54,149 bases of DNA, taken from the NCBI GenBank assembly GCA_964483985.1, contig CAZADS010000078.1:1-54149 (forward strand). Direction: 5' to 3'. The notes beneath the pieces are model-generated. The model was not told the DNA's origin, did no database searches, and worked only from the letters and a program-made list of their open reading frames with translations. This DNA comes from CAZADS01 sp964483985. Lineage in GTDB: Bacteria; Pseudomonadota; Alphaproteobacteria; Thalassobaculales; Thalassobaculaceae. The translations under genes were made by a program, and so were the position numbers. Position 1 is the first letter of the stretch. The number at the start of each line of letters is the position of its first letter. This document shows, in pieces, positions 17,836 to 27,070 of the stretch.

Positions 17836-18714
17836 ATGACTCCTAGATTTGTCCGTCCAGTTTCTCCTAATATAGGGGCTGAAATTATTAACATTGATCT
17901 ATCTGCCTTGAATAATACGATTATTGACGTGATAAAATGTGCTTTCGATTCCTACGGAAGTCTATTGTTTAGAGGACAGCATCTATCACCGGACAACCTA
18001 GTTGCTTTTAGTCGTCGGTTTGGCGATTTAGATCACGCACCTCAAATGGAAAATGGGAAAACCGCCGTCCCTGGTTTTCCGGAAATATACGTTGTTTCTA
18101 ATATTTTAGGTGATGACGGAATACCCATAGGTTCATTAGGGGCAGGGGAAGCAGTTTGGCATACAGATATGTCTTATCTTCCTAACCCGCCTGACATATC
18201 TATGTTATATGCATTGGAAATTCCTGAGGTCGGAGGCAACACGTCCCTAGCGAGTATGGCTGCCGCATATGAAGAAATGCCAGAGCAACTGCGGAAAAAG
18301 GTTCGGGACCTCTCTATAAAACATGACGGGACGTATAATTCTGGCGGATTCCTTAGGCTAGGTATTCGTGAGGATAACAATCCGCTCACATGTAAGGGTC
18401 AGGCACATCCCATAATTTGTGCTCATCCGCGAACGGACCGACCGGTAATTTATTTAGGTCGTAGGAGAAACGCTTATATTGTGGGATTAACAATTGATGA
18501 ATCAGAGGCTCTTTTGGATGAGATTTGGAAATTTGCGATTTTGGATTCGAATTCATATACTCATAGATGGCAAGTCGGCGATCTTCTAATGTGGGATAAC
18601 AGGGCAACAATGCATCGCCGAGATTCTTTCGACGTTGCGGCTCGTAGATTGATGCACCGAACACAAGTTAAAGGTCATTCCGTTCCTCTTTCGATTACTT
18701 CAATTTCCCGTTAG
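17836..18714 (+). CDS. TauD/TfdA-family Fe(II)/2-oxoglutarate dioxygenase
   Basis: This is a 292-aa nonheme iron dioxygenase. The facial triad is visible as H109-T-D111 (AVWHTDMSY) and H260 (DNRATMHRRD). The 2-oxoglutarate-binding Arg lies downstream in DVAARRLMHRTQVKG. This group couples 2-oxoglutarate decarboxylation to hydroxylation of substrates such as taurine, aryloxyacetates and alkyl sulfates; the substrate here is unknown. The ATG follows TTAGGAA at very short spacing. The gene is flanked by oppositely oriented genes on both sides and seems monocistronic. Confidence 0.88.
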   Translation: MTPRFVRPVSPNIGAEIINIDLSALNNTIIDVIKCAFDSYGSLLFRGQHLSPDNLVAFSRRFGDLDHAPQMENGKTAVPGFPEIYVVSNILGDDGIPIGSLGAGEAVWHTDMSYLPNPPDISMLYALEIPEVGGNTSLASMAAAYEEMPEQLRKKVRDLSIKHDGTYNSGGFLRLGIREDNNPLTCKGQAHPIICAHPRTDRPVIYLGRRRNAYIVGLTIDESEALLDEIWKFAILDSNSYTHRWQVGDLLMWDNRATMHRRDSFDVAARRLMHRTQVKGHSVPLSITSISR

Positions 18715-18743
18715 GAAGGAGCAAAAATATTTTTGAAAGTGAT

Positions 18744-19862
18744 TTAATCTTTGAGTGAATTGAGTACTTTTCCACAGAATTCATCAAATTTCTGGTTGTC
18801 TATCCATCGAACTACAGTAACGAGATCAAATTTAGGTTCGATCCAGATAATATTCGATCCAAATCCAAACGCGCAATAGCTGTCTCTACTAGCGTTTGGG
18901 ACTCGTCTCCCAGTTTTATTAAGCCACCAGAATAACCCATAATCAGGATTAATAGAACATGGTTCAATGGCTTGATTTATGTAGTCTTCAGACAATATTC
19001 TCTTGTCTTTCCAGAGCCCGCGCCGCATCATCAGAAGGCCGATTCTTGCCTGATCGCGAGAGCTGATAAACATACCGCCACCCCAATGGGATCCGCCAGA
19101 AACCGATTGGACTTGGTTATTACCAAGCATAATCCACGAGTTGTTGTATCCGTGCCACTCCCAGTTTTTGGATGCTCCAATGGGATCCATAACTCGGTCT
19201 CGGAGTAAGTTGGGCAAGGCTTGTCCGGCTACTCTCAATAAAGATAGCGAAAGACGATTGACCCTAACGTCATTGTACTCCCAATAGGATCCGGGACTCG
19301 TCATAGTTCTGAGTTGCCCTTTTTTGACGTTTTGCTCGGGCCTGATTGACAAGTCTCGGTAATGATCAATTTGGTCTGACTTACCCCATAACTCTCCTCT
19401 CCATTCACTTGTCATTTGCATCAATTGACGCCAAGTAATGGGCTTATTTTGAGGATCGTTAAATCCGCCATCTTTTACCAAGTCAAAAACCTTGTTATCA
19501 AAATCGTTAATGCGACCATCGTCTTTTAATAGGCCAGCACAAATGGAAAGAAAGCTTTTGGCTACCGAGAAAGTAATATCAGGATGGTTCGTATCACCCC
19601 ATTCAGCTACGATTAGACCTCTCCGAGTTATTAATCCATTTGGACCGCTACGAGGCCGCGTTATCCCGATTATGTCACCCCAAGGAGCCGGTTCGCCAAA
19701 TGCTTTATTTTCAAGTGCTTGCTGAATATTACGTTCAATTTTGGTCTCGTGATTTAGAGCAAAATTTACAGCGTCCTCAATTAAAATTGGATCGAAATTC
19801 GCTTCCGTGGCGGAAGCAGATTTCCAGTTGTCGTCCGAATCTGGGAAGTAATTATTGTTCAA
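18744..19862 (-). CDS. Serine hydrolase, beta-lactamase/penicillin-binding fold (class C type)
   Basis: This 372-aa protein belongs to the serine beta-lactamase-like superfamily (esterases, peptidases, 6-aminohexanoate-dimer hydrolase relatives). The nucleophile motif S99-V-A-K102 lies in TFSVAKSFLSICAG, and a tyrosine motif EYND follows further on. The GSHWGGGMFISSRDQARIGLLMMRRG block is typical of the family. I see no signal peptide, so it is probably cytoplasmic, closer to the amide or ester hydrolases than to a lactamase. The start is TTG 19862, supported by TTGGAG eight bases upstream. It converges on the dioxygenase gene. Confidence 0.8.
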   Translation of the reverse strand: MNNNYFPDSDDNWKSASATEANFDPILIEDAVNFALNHETKIERNIQQALENKAFGEPAPWGDIIGITRPRSGPNGLITRRGLIVAEWGDTNHPDITFSVAKSFLSICAGLLKDDGRINDFDNKVFDLVKDGGFNDPQNKPITWRQLMQMTSEWRGELWGKSDQIDHYRDLSIRPEQNVKKGQLRTMTSPGSYWEYNDVRVNRLSLSLLRVAGQALPNLLRDRVMDPIGASKNWEWHGYNNSWIMLGNNQVQSVSGGSHWGGGMFISSRDQARIGLLMMRRGLWKDKRILSEDYINQAIEPCSINPDYGLFWWLNKTGRRVPNASRDSYCAFGFGSNIIWIEPKFDLVTVVRWIDNQKFDEFCGKVLNSLKD

Positions 19863-19941
19863 GGGTATTTCTCCAACGAACTTAAGCTTAGTTATGATGC
19901 TTAAAATATTTTAAAAATAGAGCTCGGAATCCTTCGAGGAA

Positions 19942-21219
19942 TTATTCTTTTCTTTGTTCAAAATCTATGCGCTCATCTATGGGGAGACCTAATAGATGAC
20001 GGCGCATGCAATCAATTGCAAGTTCTACAGCTCCCAGGCGCACCCAATCACGTCCCCCTAATAATCGAGCTTCCCTCGAGATGGTTCCGGTTTGGTCGGC
20101 TATGCCAATGTCGATGGTTCCTCCAAATTCGAGCTTGTCTTTTCCTTGATCTAGTTTGATTAAAACTGCAAGCCCATGGCTCGAGCCACTCTGCTTCCGC
20201 AGAGCTTCTGCTATTAATTCTGAAGTATTTGCATCGATTTCGGTAGACAGGCCTTTTGTCTCAAGACCCACTGTATTGTATATTTGCTCCAATTTTCTGG
20301 CGATTATACTCCGCACAATGGGATCTCTATTTTCGGATTTGGGAATAAATCGCGAAGAAATAGCGCCGCTGGTGAACATCTCTGCTATAGCCAATGTAGC
20401 ATGCTGTTGATTCAAAGCTTCTATTGTTACTCCTTCTAATGTTTGCTCGTCTTCCGATACGATGAAATTTCCAAGTCGATCCCTAATCATTTTCTCGACT
20501 GGAGCCATCTTAGCATTCAATTCTCCCTTGGTCTTCCCTAGGGCTAAGAGTTTAGTTTCAAGTTGAGGATAATGGGCTTGGAACCCAAGTTTTACGCCCC
20601 CGCCTGGTACCATTGATTCTATACCGTGTAGCAATTGGTCCGCTCTAGATTCCCCGATCCCAAAAGAGTGAAAGCGCTTTAAACGGTTGATCATCGTGAT
20701 ACCGCTTAACTTCAATAAGCGTGGTATCACTTGTTCATCAATCATTCTTCGCATTTCTCTGGGAACGCCGGGGGTAAAAAAGAAACGGCTGCCAGAAATG
20801 CTAACTGCAAAACCACAAGCTGTTCCTATTGGATTGTCTATAAATTCGGCTCCTTCTGGCAGCATCGCTTGTTTTCTGTTATTTGGTGGCATTGTTCGGC
20901 CTCGTCTCTCGTAAAAGTCTTCCATTCGAGTTAGCCACCTATTGTCCAGGACGAGGTCTACGCCAGCCGCTTCGGCCGCTATTTCTTGAGACAGATCGTC
21001 AACTGTTGGTCCAAGTCCACCGTTAACGATTACAGCGTCTGCTCGTTTTGCGGCGAGTTGAAATGCCTCAAGCAGGGATTGCCGGTCATCGCCCACAACA
21101 GTGCTCCAATACATCTCCAATCCTACTTCTCCCAACCGACGAGCAATATGCCCGAAATTGGTGTTTGGGGTTTTTCCGGTGAGAATTTCATCACCGGTAC
21201 AAAGTATTTCGATGCGCAT
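19942..21219 (-). CDS. cinA: CinA-like protein with degenerate amidase domain
   Basis: This is a 425-aa two-domain protein. The N-terminal half (1-170) is a standard MoaB/CinA molybdopterin-binding-like domain, with CTGDEILTGKTPNTN, NGGLGPTVDDL and FTPGVPREMRRM, linked to ADP-ribose/NMN metabolism. The C-terminal part (about 260-415) corresponds to the nicotinamide-nucleotide amidase (PncC) domain but has lost the AESCTGG signature. The aligned text is AEMFTSG, placing M281 where the catalytic Ser sits, and the GIAGP block is missing. Amidase activity is therefore unlikely. AAGGATGG precedes the ATG. Confidence 0.82.
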   Translation of the reverse strand: MRIEILCTGDEILTGKTPNTNFGHIARRLGEVGLEMYWSTVVGDDRQSLLEAFQLAAKRADAVIVNGGLGPTVDDLSQEIAAEAAGVDLVLDNRWLTRMEDFYERRGRTMPPNNRKQAMLPEGAEFIDNPIGTACGFAVSISGSRFFFTPGVPREMRRMIDEQVIPRLLKLSGITMINRLKRFHSFGIGESRADQLLHGIESMVPGGGVKLGFQAHYPQLETKLLALGKTKGELNAKMAPVEKMIRDRLGNFIVSEDEQTLEGVTIEALNQQHATLAIAEMFTSGAISSRFIPKSENRDPIVRSIIARKLEQIYNTVGLETKGLSTEIDANTSELIAEALRKQSGSSHGLAVLIKLDQGKDKLEFGGTIDIGIADQTGTISREARLLGGRDWVRLGAVELAIDCMRRHLLGLPIDERIDFEQRKE

Positions 21220-21335
21220 AATCCATCCTTGTGTTGGGTAATATTTTTAAAAAGTAATTAATATAGTCTATTGGATTATATTGTTTTGGAATCTGTTAGT
21301 TAGCTTACCAAAGCGAGGGACATCTTTGCATAATC

Positions 21336-22502
21336 TTAAAGCCATAAGTCTTTACTCGCGAGTTTAGCTCCATCCACAAGGGATTGTAGTTTCTGCCAAA
21401 CCACATCCTCTGCCGTAAAAGTATCTCCTGCCATTGTACCGAATCCACAATCTGTTCCGGCAATGATTCGAGTTTTGTCTCCAACACAATCTGCAGCCCG
21501 AACTAATCTTTCACAGACAACCTGAGGATGTTCGACATAATTGTTGGTAGTTTCGATAACACCAACTAACAAAACCATATTATCCGGGAGGGGTAGTTTC
21601 CGAAAGGCCTCGATTTCATGGCTATGTCGTGGGTTGGCAAACGGAAGAGCCAGAGCCCCCACGTTAGCCTGGTACATTACGGGTAATACAGTTGGGCAGG
21701 GAATATCGTGATAATGGGGCCCGTCTCTATTCCCCCAGCAAGCATGCAATCTTATTTGGTCCTTAGGTATATTGGCGATGGCTTCATTAAGTGCTGCAAC
21801 ATGCAACTCCATCATCGATAGAAATTCAGATACGGTTCTATCCTGAAAATAGCCGCTTTTTTCCATTCCCATGTCGGGCGAATCTATTTGCAATAAAAAA
21901 CCGTGATTGACTATATGCTCATATTCTCGTTTTAGTGCTCTGGCCATCGCAAACACGTAATTTTCATAGCTATCGTAATGCAGATTAACTAACGCGTTAG
22001 CGGCAAAACCAGGCGAAACGGCCGTCATGAAACTTTCAGCAAAACCAACGGATTGACGGCCAAGAACGGCTTTAAAATCTTGGCATTCCTTTTCCACCCC
22101 GGAAAGATCGCCATAGAGGAGTGGTCCAATGGTTTGGGGAAGATGATAGGGGCTGATCCGCCTGCGTCCACTTTTCTGCATTAACTCAAACCATAAGGGA
22201 AATTTTTTAGCATCTAAAGGCAATGGCCGGTTAGGACCTTTGCCGCGGCCAAACCCGCTCATTCTCTCGGTGATGTATGAAACAAAATCCGTCCGCGGCA
22301 TCTCGCCATCATTTCCGATGTTAATGCCAATTTCGAGTTGGCGTTTAACAATATTTTCCAGTGCTGTGGTTAGGGTTGATTCAAACGTATCCAAAGAGAT
22401 TGTGTTATCATTAGCTTTCGCAACTAGAATGTCCGAAAGAGATTGACCTCTGGGTAAGCTTCCCACGTGGGTGGTTAGGATACGGTCTGTGCTTGTCTTC
22501 AT
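21336..22502 (-). CDS. MetE-like (cobalamin-independent methionine synthase family) protein
   Basis: This 388-aa protein is related to the C-terminal catalytic domain of MetE. That family transfers a methyl group to a zinc-bound thiol. TTHVGSLPR at residues 10-18 and IGINIGNDGEMPRTDF are typical. Probable zinc ligands are H253 and C255 in RLHACWGN, and C352 in AGTDCGFG. It lacks the N-terminal half of full MetE, as many short paralogs do, so the real methyl donor and acceptor are uncertain. GAGG lies five bases before the ATG. It is divergent from the racemase-like gene at 22566, 63 nt apart. Confidence 0.83.
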   Translation of the reverse strand: MKTSTDRILTTHVGSLPRGQSLSDILVAKANDNTISLDTFESTLTTALENIVKRQLEIGINIGNDGEMPRTDFVSYITERMSGFGRGKGPNRPLPLDAKKFPLWFELMQKSGRRRISPYHLPQTIGPLLYGDLSGVEKECQDFKAVLGRQSVGFAESFMTAVSPGFAANALVNLHYDSYENYVFAMARALKREYEHIVNHGFLLQIDSPDMGMEKSGYFQDRTVSEFLSMMELHVAALNEAIANIPKDQIRLHACWGNRDGPHYHDIPCPTVLPVMYQANVGALALPFANPRHSHEIEAFRKLPLPDNMVLLVGVIETTNNYVEHPQVVCERLVRAADCVGDKTRIIAGTDCGFGTMAGDTFTAEDVVWQKLQSLVDGAKLASKDLWL

Positions 22503-22565
22503 GGTTGCCTCATGCTCTTTTCCAGCTGATACTTAGTAACAAATAAAAAGAACATTGGATACATA

Positions 22566-23309
22566 ATGAGCGACACACCTAGGCGCGTCTATGGCCAACG
22601 AGCCCGAATGGCTTTAATGGTTCCCTCTACGAATACGGTGGCAGAGACTGAATTTTGGAAAATGGCACCTGATGGGATAACTATCCATACTTCTCGAATG
22701 CCATTCTTTTCTGAACGTTTTGAGAGTCCATTTGATGAAATGGAGAGCCACCTTCCGCGGGTAATAGATGAAGTTAAATCAGCTCAACCGGATATTATAG
22801 CCTATGGGTGCACAGCGAGCTCGGCCAAAGGAAATCCTAAGACTTACGAAGAAAAACTCACCCAACAAACAGACAAGCCTACCGTTACAGCGGCTGCAGC
22901 TTTAGTTGAAGCCCTGACTGTTTTAAATTCCCAAACTATCGCTTTAGTTACGCCCTATCCACAAAGCATTAATGACAAAGAAAGGATCTTTTTTGCTGAA
23001 AACGGTATTACGGTGTGCATCGATGAAAGCGTTATCGTTGATCAAAGTCAGATGCAGTTAAAGAACATGAACCGGGTCCCTGTTGCTAGATTGATTGAGC
23101 GCTCGGTTGAATTGGGCAGTCAATCGGGCGTTGACGCGGTTGTTTTGAGTTGCTGTGACATGCCAACGTTGGAGGCAATTCCTAAGATAGAAGCAATGGT
23201 CGGAAAACCAACTATATCGAGTACGCAAGCACTGTTTTGGCGTGCCATTCGGATGGTTGGTATCCGAGATGTAATTAAACGCTCAGGCAGATTGTTTTTG
23301 GAAAATTAA
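22566..23309 (+). CDS. Maleate isomerase / arylmalonate decarboxylase family protein
   Basis: This 247-aa enzyme is of the Asp/Glu racemase superfamily. VPSTNTVAETEFWKMAP near the N-terminus is typical of maleate cis-trans isomerase and arylmalonate decarboxylase. Catalytic cysteine candidates are C82 in YGCTASS and C196/C197 in LSCCDMPTLEAI. It could isomerise, racemise or decarboxylate a small dicarboxylate. It is the first of a plus-strand trio with an Old Yellow Enzyme gene 22 nt on and a gamma-glutamyltransferase gene. The exact substrate is not readable. Confidence 0.85.
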   Translation: MSDTPRRVYGQRARMALMVPSTNTVAETEFWKMAPDGITIHTSRMPFFSERFESPFDEMESHLPRVIDEVKSAQPDIIAYGCTASSAKGNPKTYEEKLTQQTDKPTVTAAAALVEALTVLNSQTIALVTPYPQSINDKERIFFAENGITVCIDESVIVDQSQMQLKNMNRVPVARLIERSVELGSQSGVDAVVLSCCDMPTLEAIPKIEAMVGKPTISSTQALFWRAIRMVGIRDVIKRSGRLFLEN

Positions 23310-23331
23310 CTCAAGTTAAGTGAGGGAAAGA

Positions 23332-24483
23332 TTGGATTCACTGCTTTTCACACCTTATAACATTCGAAATATAACTGTGAAAAATCGCATCGTTATAGCA
23401 CCTATGCATCAATATTCTGGTCTAAAGGGTTATCCGACCGATTGGCATATGATGAATATTGGGCGCTACGCGGCTGGGGGCGCTGGATTGGTGTTCGTCG
23501 AATCGACGAAAGTAGAACGGCGGGGATGTGGAACGGTTGGTGATCTTGGATTATGGGACGATGATTTTATCAGATATTTTAAAAAATTATCTGATTTCAT
23601 TCGATTACAGGGGGCTATTCCCGGAATTCAATTGGGGCATAGTGGTCGAAAGGCAAAAAGGTATAAACCGTGGGAGGGCGGTGAGCCTTTAGATTTTGCA
23701 TCTGGAATAGATGACTGGGAAGCTTGGGAGTTGGTTTCATCATCTGCTGTATCGGATCATAATGAACCAATACCGAGAGCGTTATCTGCCGACGAAATCC
23801 AAGACGTAATCCATAGGTGGGGTGAAGCAGCAGGTCGGGCTGATGCCGCAGGGTTCGACGTCTTAGAAATTCATGGAGCTCATGGTTATCTAATTCATCA
23901 ATTTTTATCGCCTCATGTGAACGCGCGGTCTGACAAATATGGTGGCTCGGAGCAAAATAGAATGCGTTTTGCCATAGAGGTGGTTGAATGCGTGCGTTCC
24001 TATTGGCCAGATGAGAAACCTCTATTCTTAAGATTATCTGTGGAGGATGATGCTGGATGGGGTCCGGACGAAAATGTTCGTCTTGCGAAAATAGTCAAGG
24101 AGAAGGGAATTGATATTATTGACTGTTCCTCAGGTGGAATACGAGGTGCTCCTGTAGTAAGCGCGGGAAATGTACGTTACGGTTACCAAGTACAATATTC
24201 TGAAAAATTAAAACGTGAGGCCGAAATTCAAACCATGGCTGTTGGGCTTATTGTTCATGCGGATCAAGCCGAGCAGATTTTAAAAACAGGACAGGCAAAT
24301 TTAATCGCTATAGCGCGTGAAGCTATGCAGAATCCCAACTGGCCTATGGATGCCGCTCTGAAACTCGGGATTAAATCACCGTTTTCGTTGATTCCTAGCC
24401 CTTACGAATTTTGGCTTGCGAAACGAGCGGATCAAATTCAAGACCTTGTCCCTTCAACACACTCACTTGGTATCGATCAATAG
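23332..24483 (+). CDS. NADH:flavin oxidoreductase (Old Yellow Enzyme, YqjM-like)
   Basis: This is an FMN-dependent ene-reductase of about 383 aa. I choose TTG 23332 (M-DSLLFTPYNI) because GAGG stands six bases upstream; a GTG at 23320 in the same frame overlaps that site. Motifs are APMHQYSG, LGHSGRKA, and HGAHGYLIHQFLSPHVNARSDKYGGS with the flavin/substrate His residues, then LFLRLSVEDDAGWG. It would reduce an activated C=C bond or act as a demethylase or dienoyl reductase. Nearest look-alikes are the YqjM group and the oxidoreductase half of salicylyl-CoA 5-hydroxylase-type proteins. It is co-directional with the racemase-family gene. Confidence 0.88.
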   Translation: MDSLLFTPYNIRNITVKNRIVIAPMHQYSGLKGYPTDWHMMNIGRYAAGGAGLVFVESTKVERRGCGTVGDLGLWDDDFIRYFKKLSDFIRLQGAIPGIQLGHSGRKAKRYKPWEGGEPLDFASGIDDWEAWELVSSSAVSDHNEPIPRALSADEIQDVIHRWGEAAGRADAAGFDVLEIHGAHGYLIHQFLSPHVNARSDKYGGSEQNRMRFAIEVVECVRSYWPDEKPLFLRLSVEDDAGWGPDENVRLAKIVKEKGIDIIDCSSGGIRGAPVVSAGNVRYGYQVQYSEKLKREAEIQTMAVGLIVHADQAEQILKTGQANLIAIAREAMQNPNWPMDAALKLGIKSPFSLIPSPYEFWLAKRADQIQDLVPSTHSLGIDQ

Positions 24484-24621
24484 TACGGAACATACTTCCA
24501 CGATTGGAAGATAAGGCAAAAATATCATTAAGAGAATTGCATATATACGGTGAACAATTAACGAAGATCAATGCATTGTTCATATTAAATCAATGGTTAA
24601 AAAAACAGGAAGTAGTTTAAC

Positions 24622-26211
24622 ATGAGCATAACGCACTCTCCTACGCGGGCAGTCGGTGGCATGGTTGCCGCTGCCCATCCTTTAGCCGCTGCTGCCGGAG
24701 CTGACATATTGCGTTCCGGTGGTAATGCATTCGATGCGGCCGTAGCTACGGTTTCAACATTGAACGTGGTAGAACCATTCATGTCTGGACTTGCGGGCTT
24801 AGGATCCGCCACATGCTGGGTGGCTTCGGAAAATAAAGTACGCTGTTTGGATTTTATCCCACCGGTGCCGGCTAAATTTGTAGCGGCGCACCTGGATAAA
24901 AAAGATATTAATGGGGGAGCATCAGCAAGCGGTGTCCCTGGGAACCTCGCCGGTTGGTGTGCTTTATTAGAGAGATATGGATCTAGATCAATTGACGAAG
25001 TCCTTGGATCCGCAATTCAGCATGCTGTTGAAGGTTTTCCCGTTTCTAGTCTTTATGCCCAGATGGCAAAAACAACGATGGGTCATACCAGTACTGAAGA
25101 ATGGAAACGGGTCTATGCTTCCGACGGATATAACGATCAGTCTGGTTGGGTTCTAAAGCAACCCGAACTAGCTCGTACCTATGAGGCAATTGCATCCGAA
25201 GGACCTGTGCACTTATATGGTGGTCGCTTGGGTGAGGCAATGATCTCTCACCTTAGTAAGCTTGGTGGGTGTATGACAATGGCTGATCTCGAGTCGGTTG
25301 TGCCGGAGTGGCAGGAACCAATTTCAGTAACATATCGAGACCTGGTTATTAACGTCCCGCCACCGCCAGCAGAATCATTTCAATTTTTATTAACAATGGG
25401 GATCCTTGACGATTTTGATTTTTTAGATCGGGAATATTTAAGCGCTGATCACCTAGATCTTGTATTTCGCTCGATACGCCTTGCCGCAGAAACTCGAATT
25501 CTTAATAATAATAAATCTGTTTTAGAGATAAATGAATTATTGGAGGAGCCAAAAATTCAAGAATTGCGGTCTAGAGTGCGTGAGTTAACGCCTATCACGG
25601 CTCGTACAGAACAATTTGGAGAAAAGAAACCGGAAAATATTGCTAATTCACAGTCACACACTACATCCGTATCGATTGCCGATAGATATGGCAATATGGT
25701 TTGTTTGACGCAAAGTTTAGGATCAGCTTGGGGGTCTACTGTTGTGATTCCTAATACTGGCGTATGTATGAATAATTTTATGAACTGGGGGGACCTTAAT
25801 CCAGCCTCACCGAATTTTCTAATCGGTGGGAAACGTTGGGCGATGTGCCTGAGTCCGTCCGTTTCAACTCAGCATGGCCTGCCGGTTTTAGCGTTAGGTA
25901 CACCAGGCAGTTATGGGATTATGCAAACCCAAGCTCAGGCGATGATCCATTATGTTGATTATGGCCTTAATTTGCGGCAGGCCATTGAAGCGCCGCGTGG
26001 TCGATTGTTTGACGGTCGTCGAGTTGTTCTTGAAAATCGTGTCCATGGTGATGTAGTTAAATCACTTCGGGAGCGTGGACATGATATTGAGTTATCCGAT
26101 CCGTTTACGATACAATGCGGCGGCATGCAGGCCGTTTCTCGAAATCCTTCTAATGGGGCACTGTCTGGTGCCGCAGACCCTCGTCGTGATGGAGCCGCTA
26201 TAGGCGTATAA
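24622..26211 (+). CDS. ggt: Gamma-glutamyltransferase family protein
   Basis: This Ntn-hydrolase of 529 aa normally self-cleaves to expose a Thr nucleophile and then transfers or hydrolyses gamma-glutamyl groups from glutathione. The N-terminal ADILRSGGNAFDAAVA and EPFMSGLAG blocks are clear. The processing site is around T347 in SHTTSVSIAD (canonical TTHFS: the His is replaced by Ser). GTPGSYG and C-terminal GAADPRRDGAAIG are present. No export signal is visible, unlike classical periplasmic GGT, so a cytoplasmic paralog (CapD, cephalosporin acylase or metabolite amidase type) is possible. AGGAAG precedes the ATG. Confidence 0.87.
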   Translation: MSITHSPTRAVGGMVAAAHPLAAAAGADILRSGGNAFDAAVATVSTLNVVEPFMSGLAGLGSATCWVASENKVRCLDFIPPVPAKFVAAHLDKKDINGGASASGVPGNLAGWCALLERYGSRSIDEVLGSAIQHAVEGFPVSSLYAQMAKTTMGHTSTEEWKRVYASDGYNDQSGWVLKQPELARTYEAIASEGPVHLYGGRLGEAMISHLSKLGGCMTMADLESVVPEWQEPISVTYRDLVINVPPPPAESFQFLLTMGILDDFDFLDREYLSADHLDLVFRSIRLAAETRILNNNKSVLEINELLEEPKIQELRSRVRELTPITARTEQFGEKKPENIANSQSHTTSVSIADRYGNMVCLTQSLGSAWGSTVVIPNTGVCMNNFMNWGDLNPASPNFLIGGKRWAMCLSPSVSTQHGLPVLALGTPGSYGIMQTQAQAMIHYVDYGLNLRQAIEAPRGRLFDGRRVVLENRVHGDVVKSLRERGHDIELSDPFTIQCGGMQAVSRNPSNGALSGAADPRRDGAAIGV

Positions 26212-26224
26212 ATCCCAGGTTTTT

Positions 26225-27031
26225 TTAATTCTTTGGATCTGCTCCAAGATCTAATACTATTTTATCAAATTCCGGACTTAATGCCGGATACCAGTCCGTT
26301 ACTTTCGGGTCGTGACCAGAAATTAGCTTATCAATTCCACCGGCTAGATTTAAGCAAGTACGGTAGCCGTCGATCATTTTTTGAAGATCATGGAATATTG
26401 CAAAAGGTCTTTCAGTTTCTACCTCTTCATAAAGATGGACAGCGTCCGATGCCAGTACGATCCAACCACGGCGCGTGTGAACCCGCAGCACGAGTTGACC
26501 CCTAGCGTGACCGCCAACTAAGTGAAATTCAATACCAGGTGTGACTGGGCTCACTACTTCTGTATAAAAGGACATTCGCTTCTCATAGACTAGTTCGACT
26601 AAACGTGTGGTGTCTCTTTTGTGGTAAGCAAGACGAAATGGTTCATACGTCATATCAGGACCAGTAATTGAATTCATTTCCTCAACATGAATAGAAAAAA
26701 CAGCTTCTGGGTAATGGTCGAGATTCCCCACATGATCGAAATGCGCATGTGTGAGCAACACGGTTTTTAAAGTTTTAGGGTTTATTCCTAGACGATTCAG
26801 CACCTCTGCGGGTTCGATGAGAAAGGTACGGTCGCCTTCACCGGAGAGATCTGAATTGAATCCTGTGTCTACTAGAAATGTGCCCGCTGGCCCCGTAATG
26901 ACATAGGTAAAAAAGTCCAACCCACGTATCATTTTACTGGGGTCACCGCCAAGAAATGTTGTCCCCTCTGGTCTGAGCAATTGCTCAGCATACCGAATAG
27001 CATAGACCTCGTAAACAGGCAGGTTATTCAT
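26225..27031 (-). CDS. MBL-fold hydrolase (lactonase-like)
   Basis: This 268-aa metallo-beta-lactamase fold protein resembles N-acyl-homoserine lactonases. The metal site H95-A-H97-F-D99-H100 lies in LLTHAHFDHVGN. GHARGQLVLRV and SDAVHLYEE supply a further His and the bridging Asp, and SGHDPKV the last His. A tyrosine motif near the N-terminus (VYAIRY) also fits this group. It could open a lactone or a related ring. AAGGAATAATTA precedes the ATG. It lies 40 nt downstream of the FIST gene on the same strand. Confidence 0.84.
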   Translation of the reverse strand: MNNLPVYEVYAIRYAEQLLRPEGTTFLGGDPSKMIRGLDFFTYVITGPAGTFLVDTGFNSDLSGEGDRTFLIEPAEVLNRLGINPKTLKTVLLTHAHFDHVGNLDHYPEAVFSIHVEEMNSITGPDMTYEPFRLAYHKRDTTRLVELVYEKRMSFYTEVVSPVTPGIEFHLVGGHARGQLVLRVHTRRGWIVLASDAVHLYEEVETERPFAIFHDLQKMIDGYRTCLNLAGGIDKLISGHDPKVTDWYPALSPEFDKIVLDLGADPKN

Positions 27032-27070
27032 TAATTATTCCTTTCACTATAGGGCTTTAAACAACTCAGG

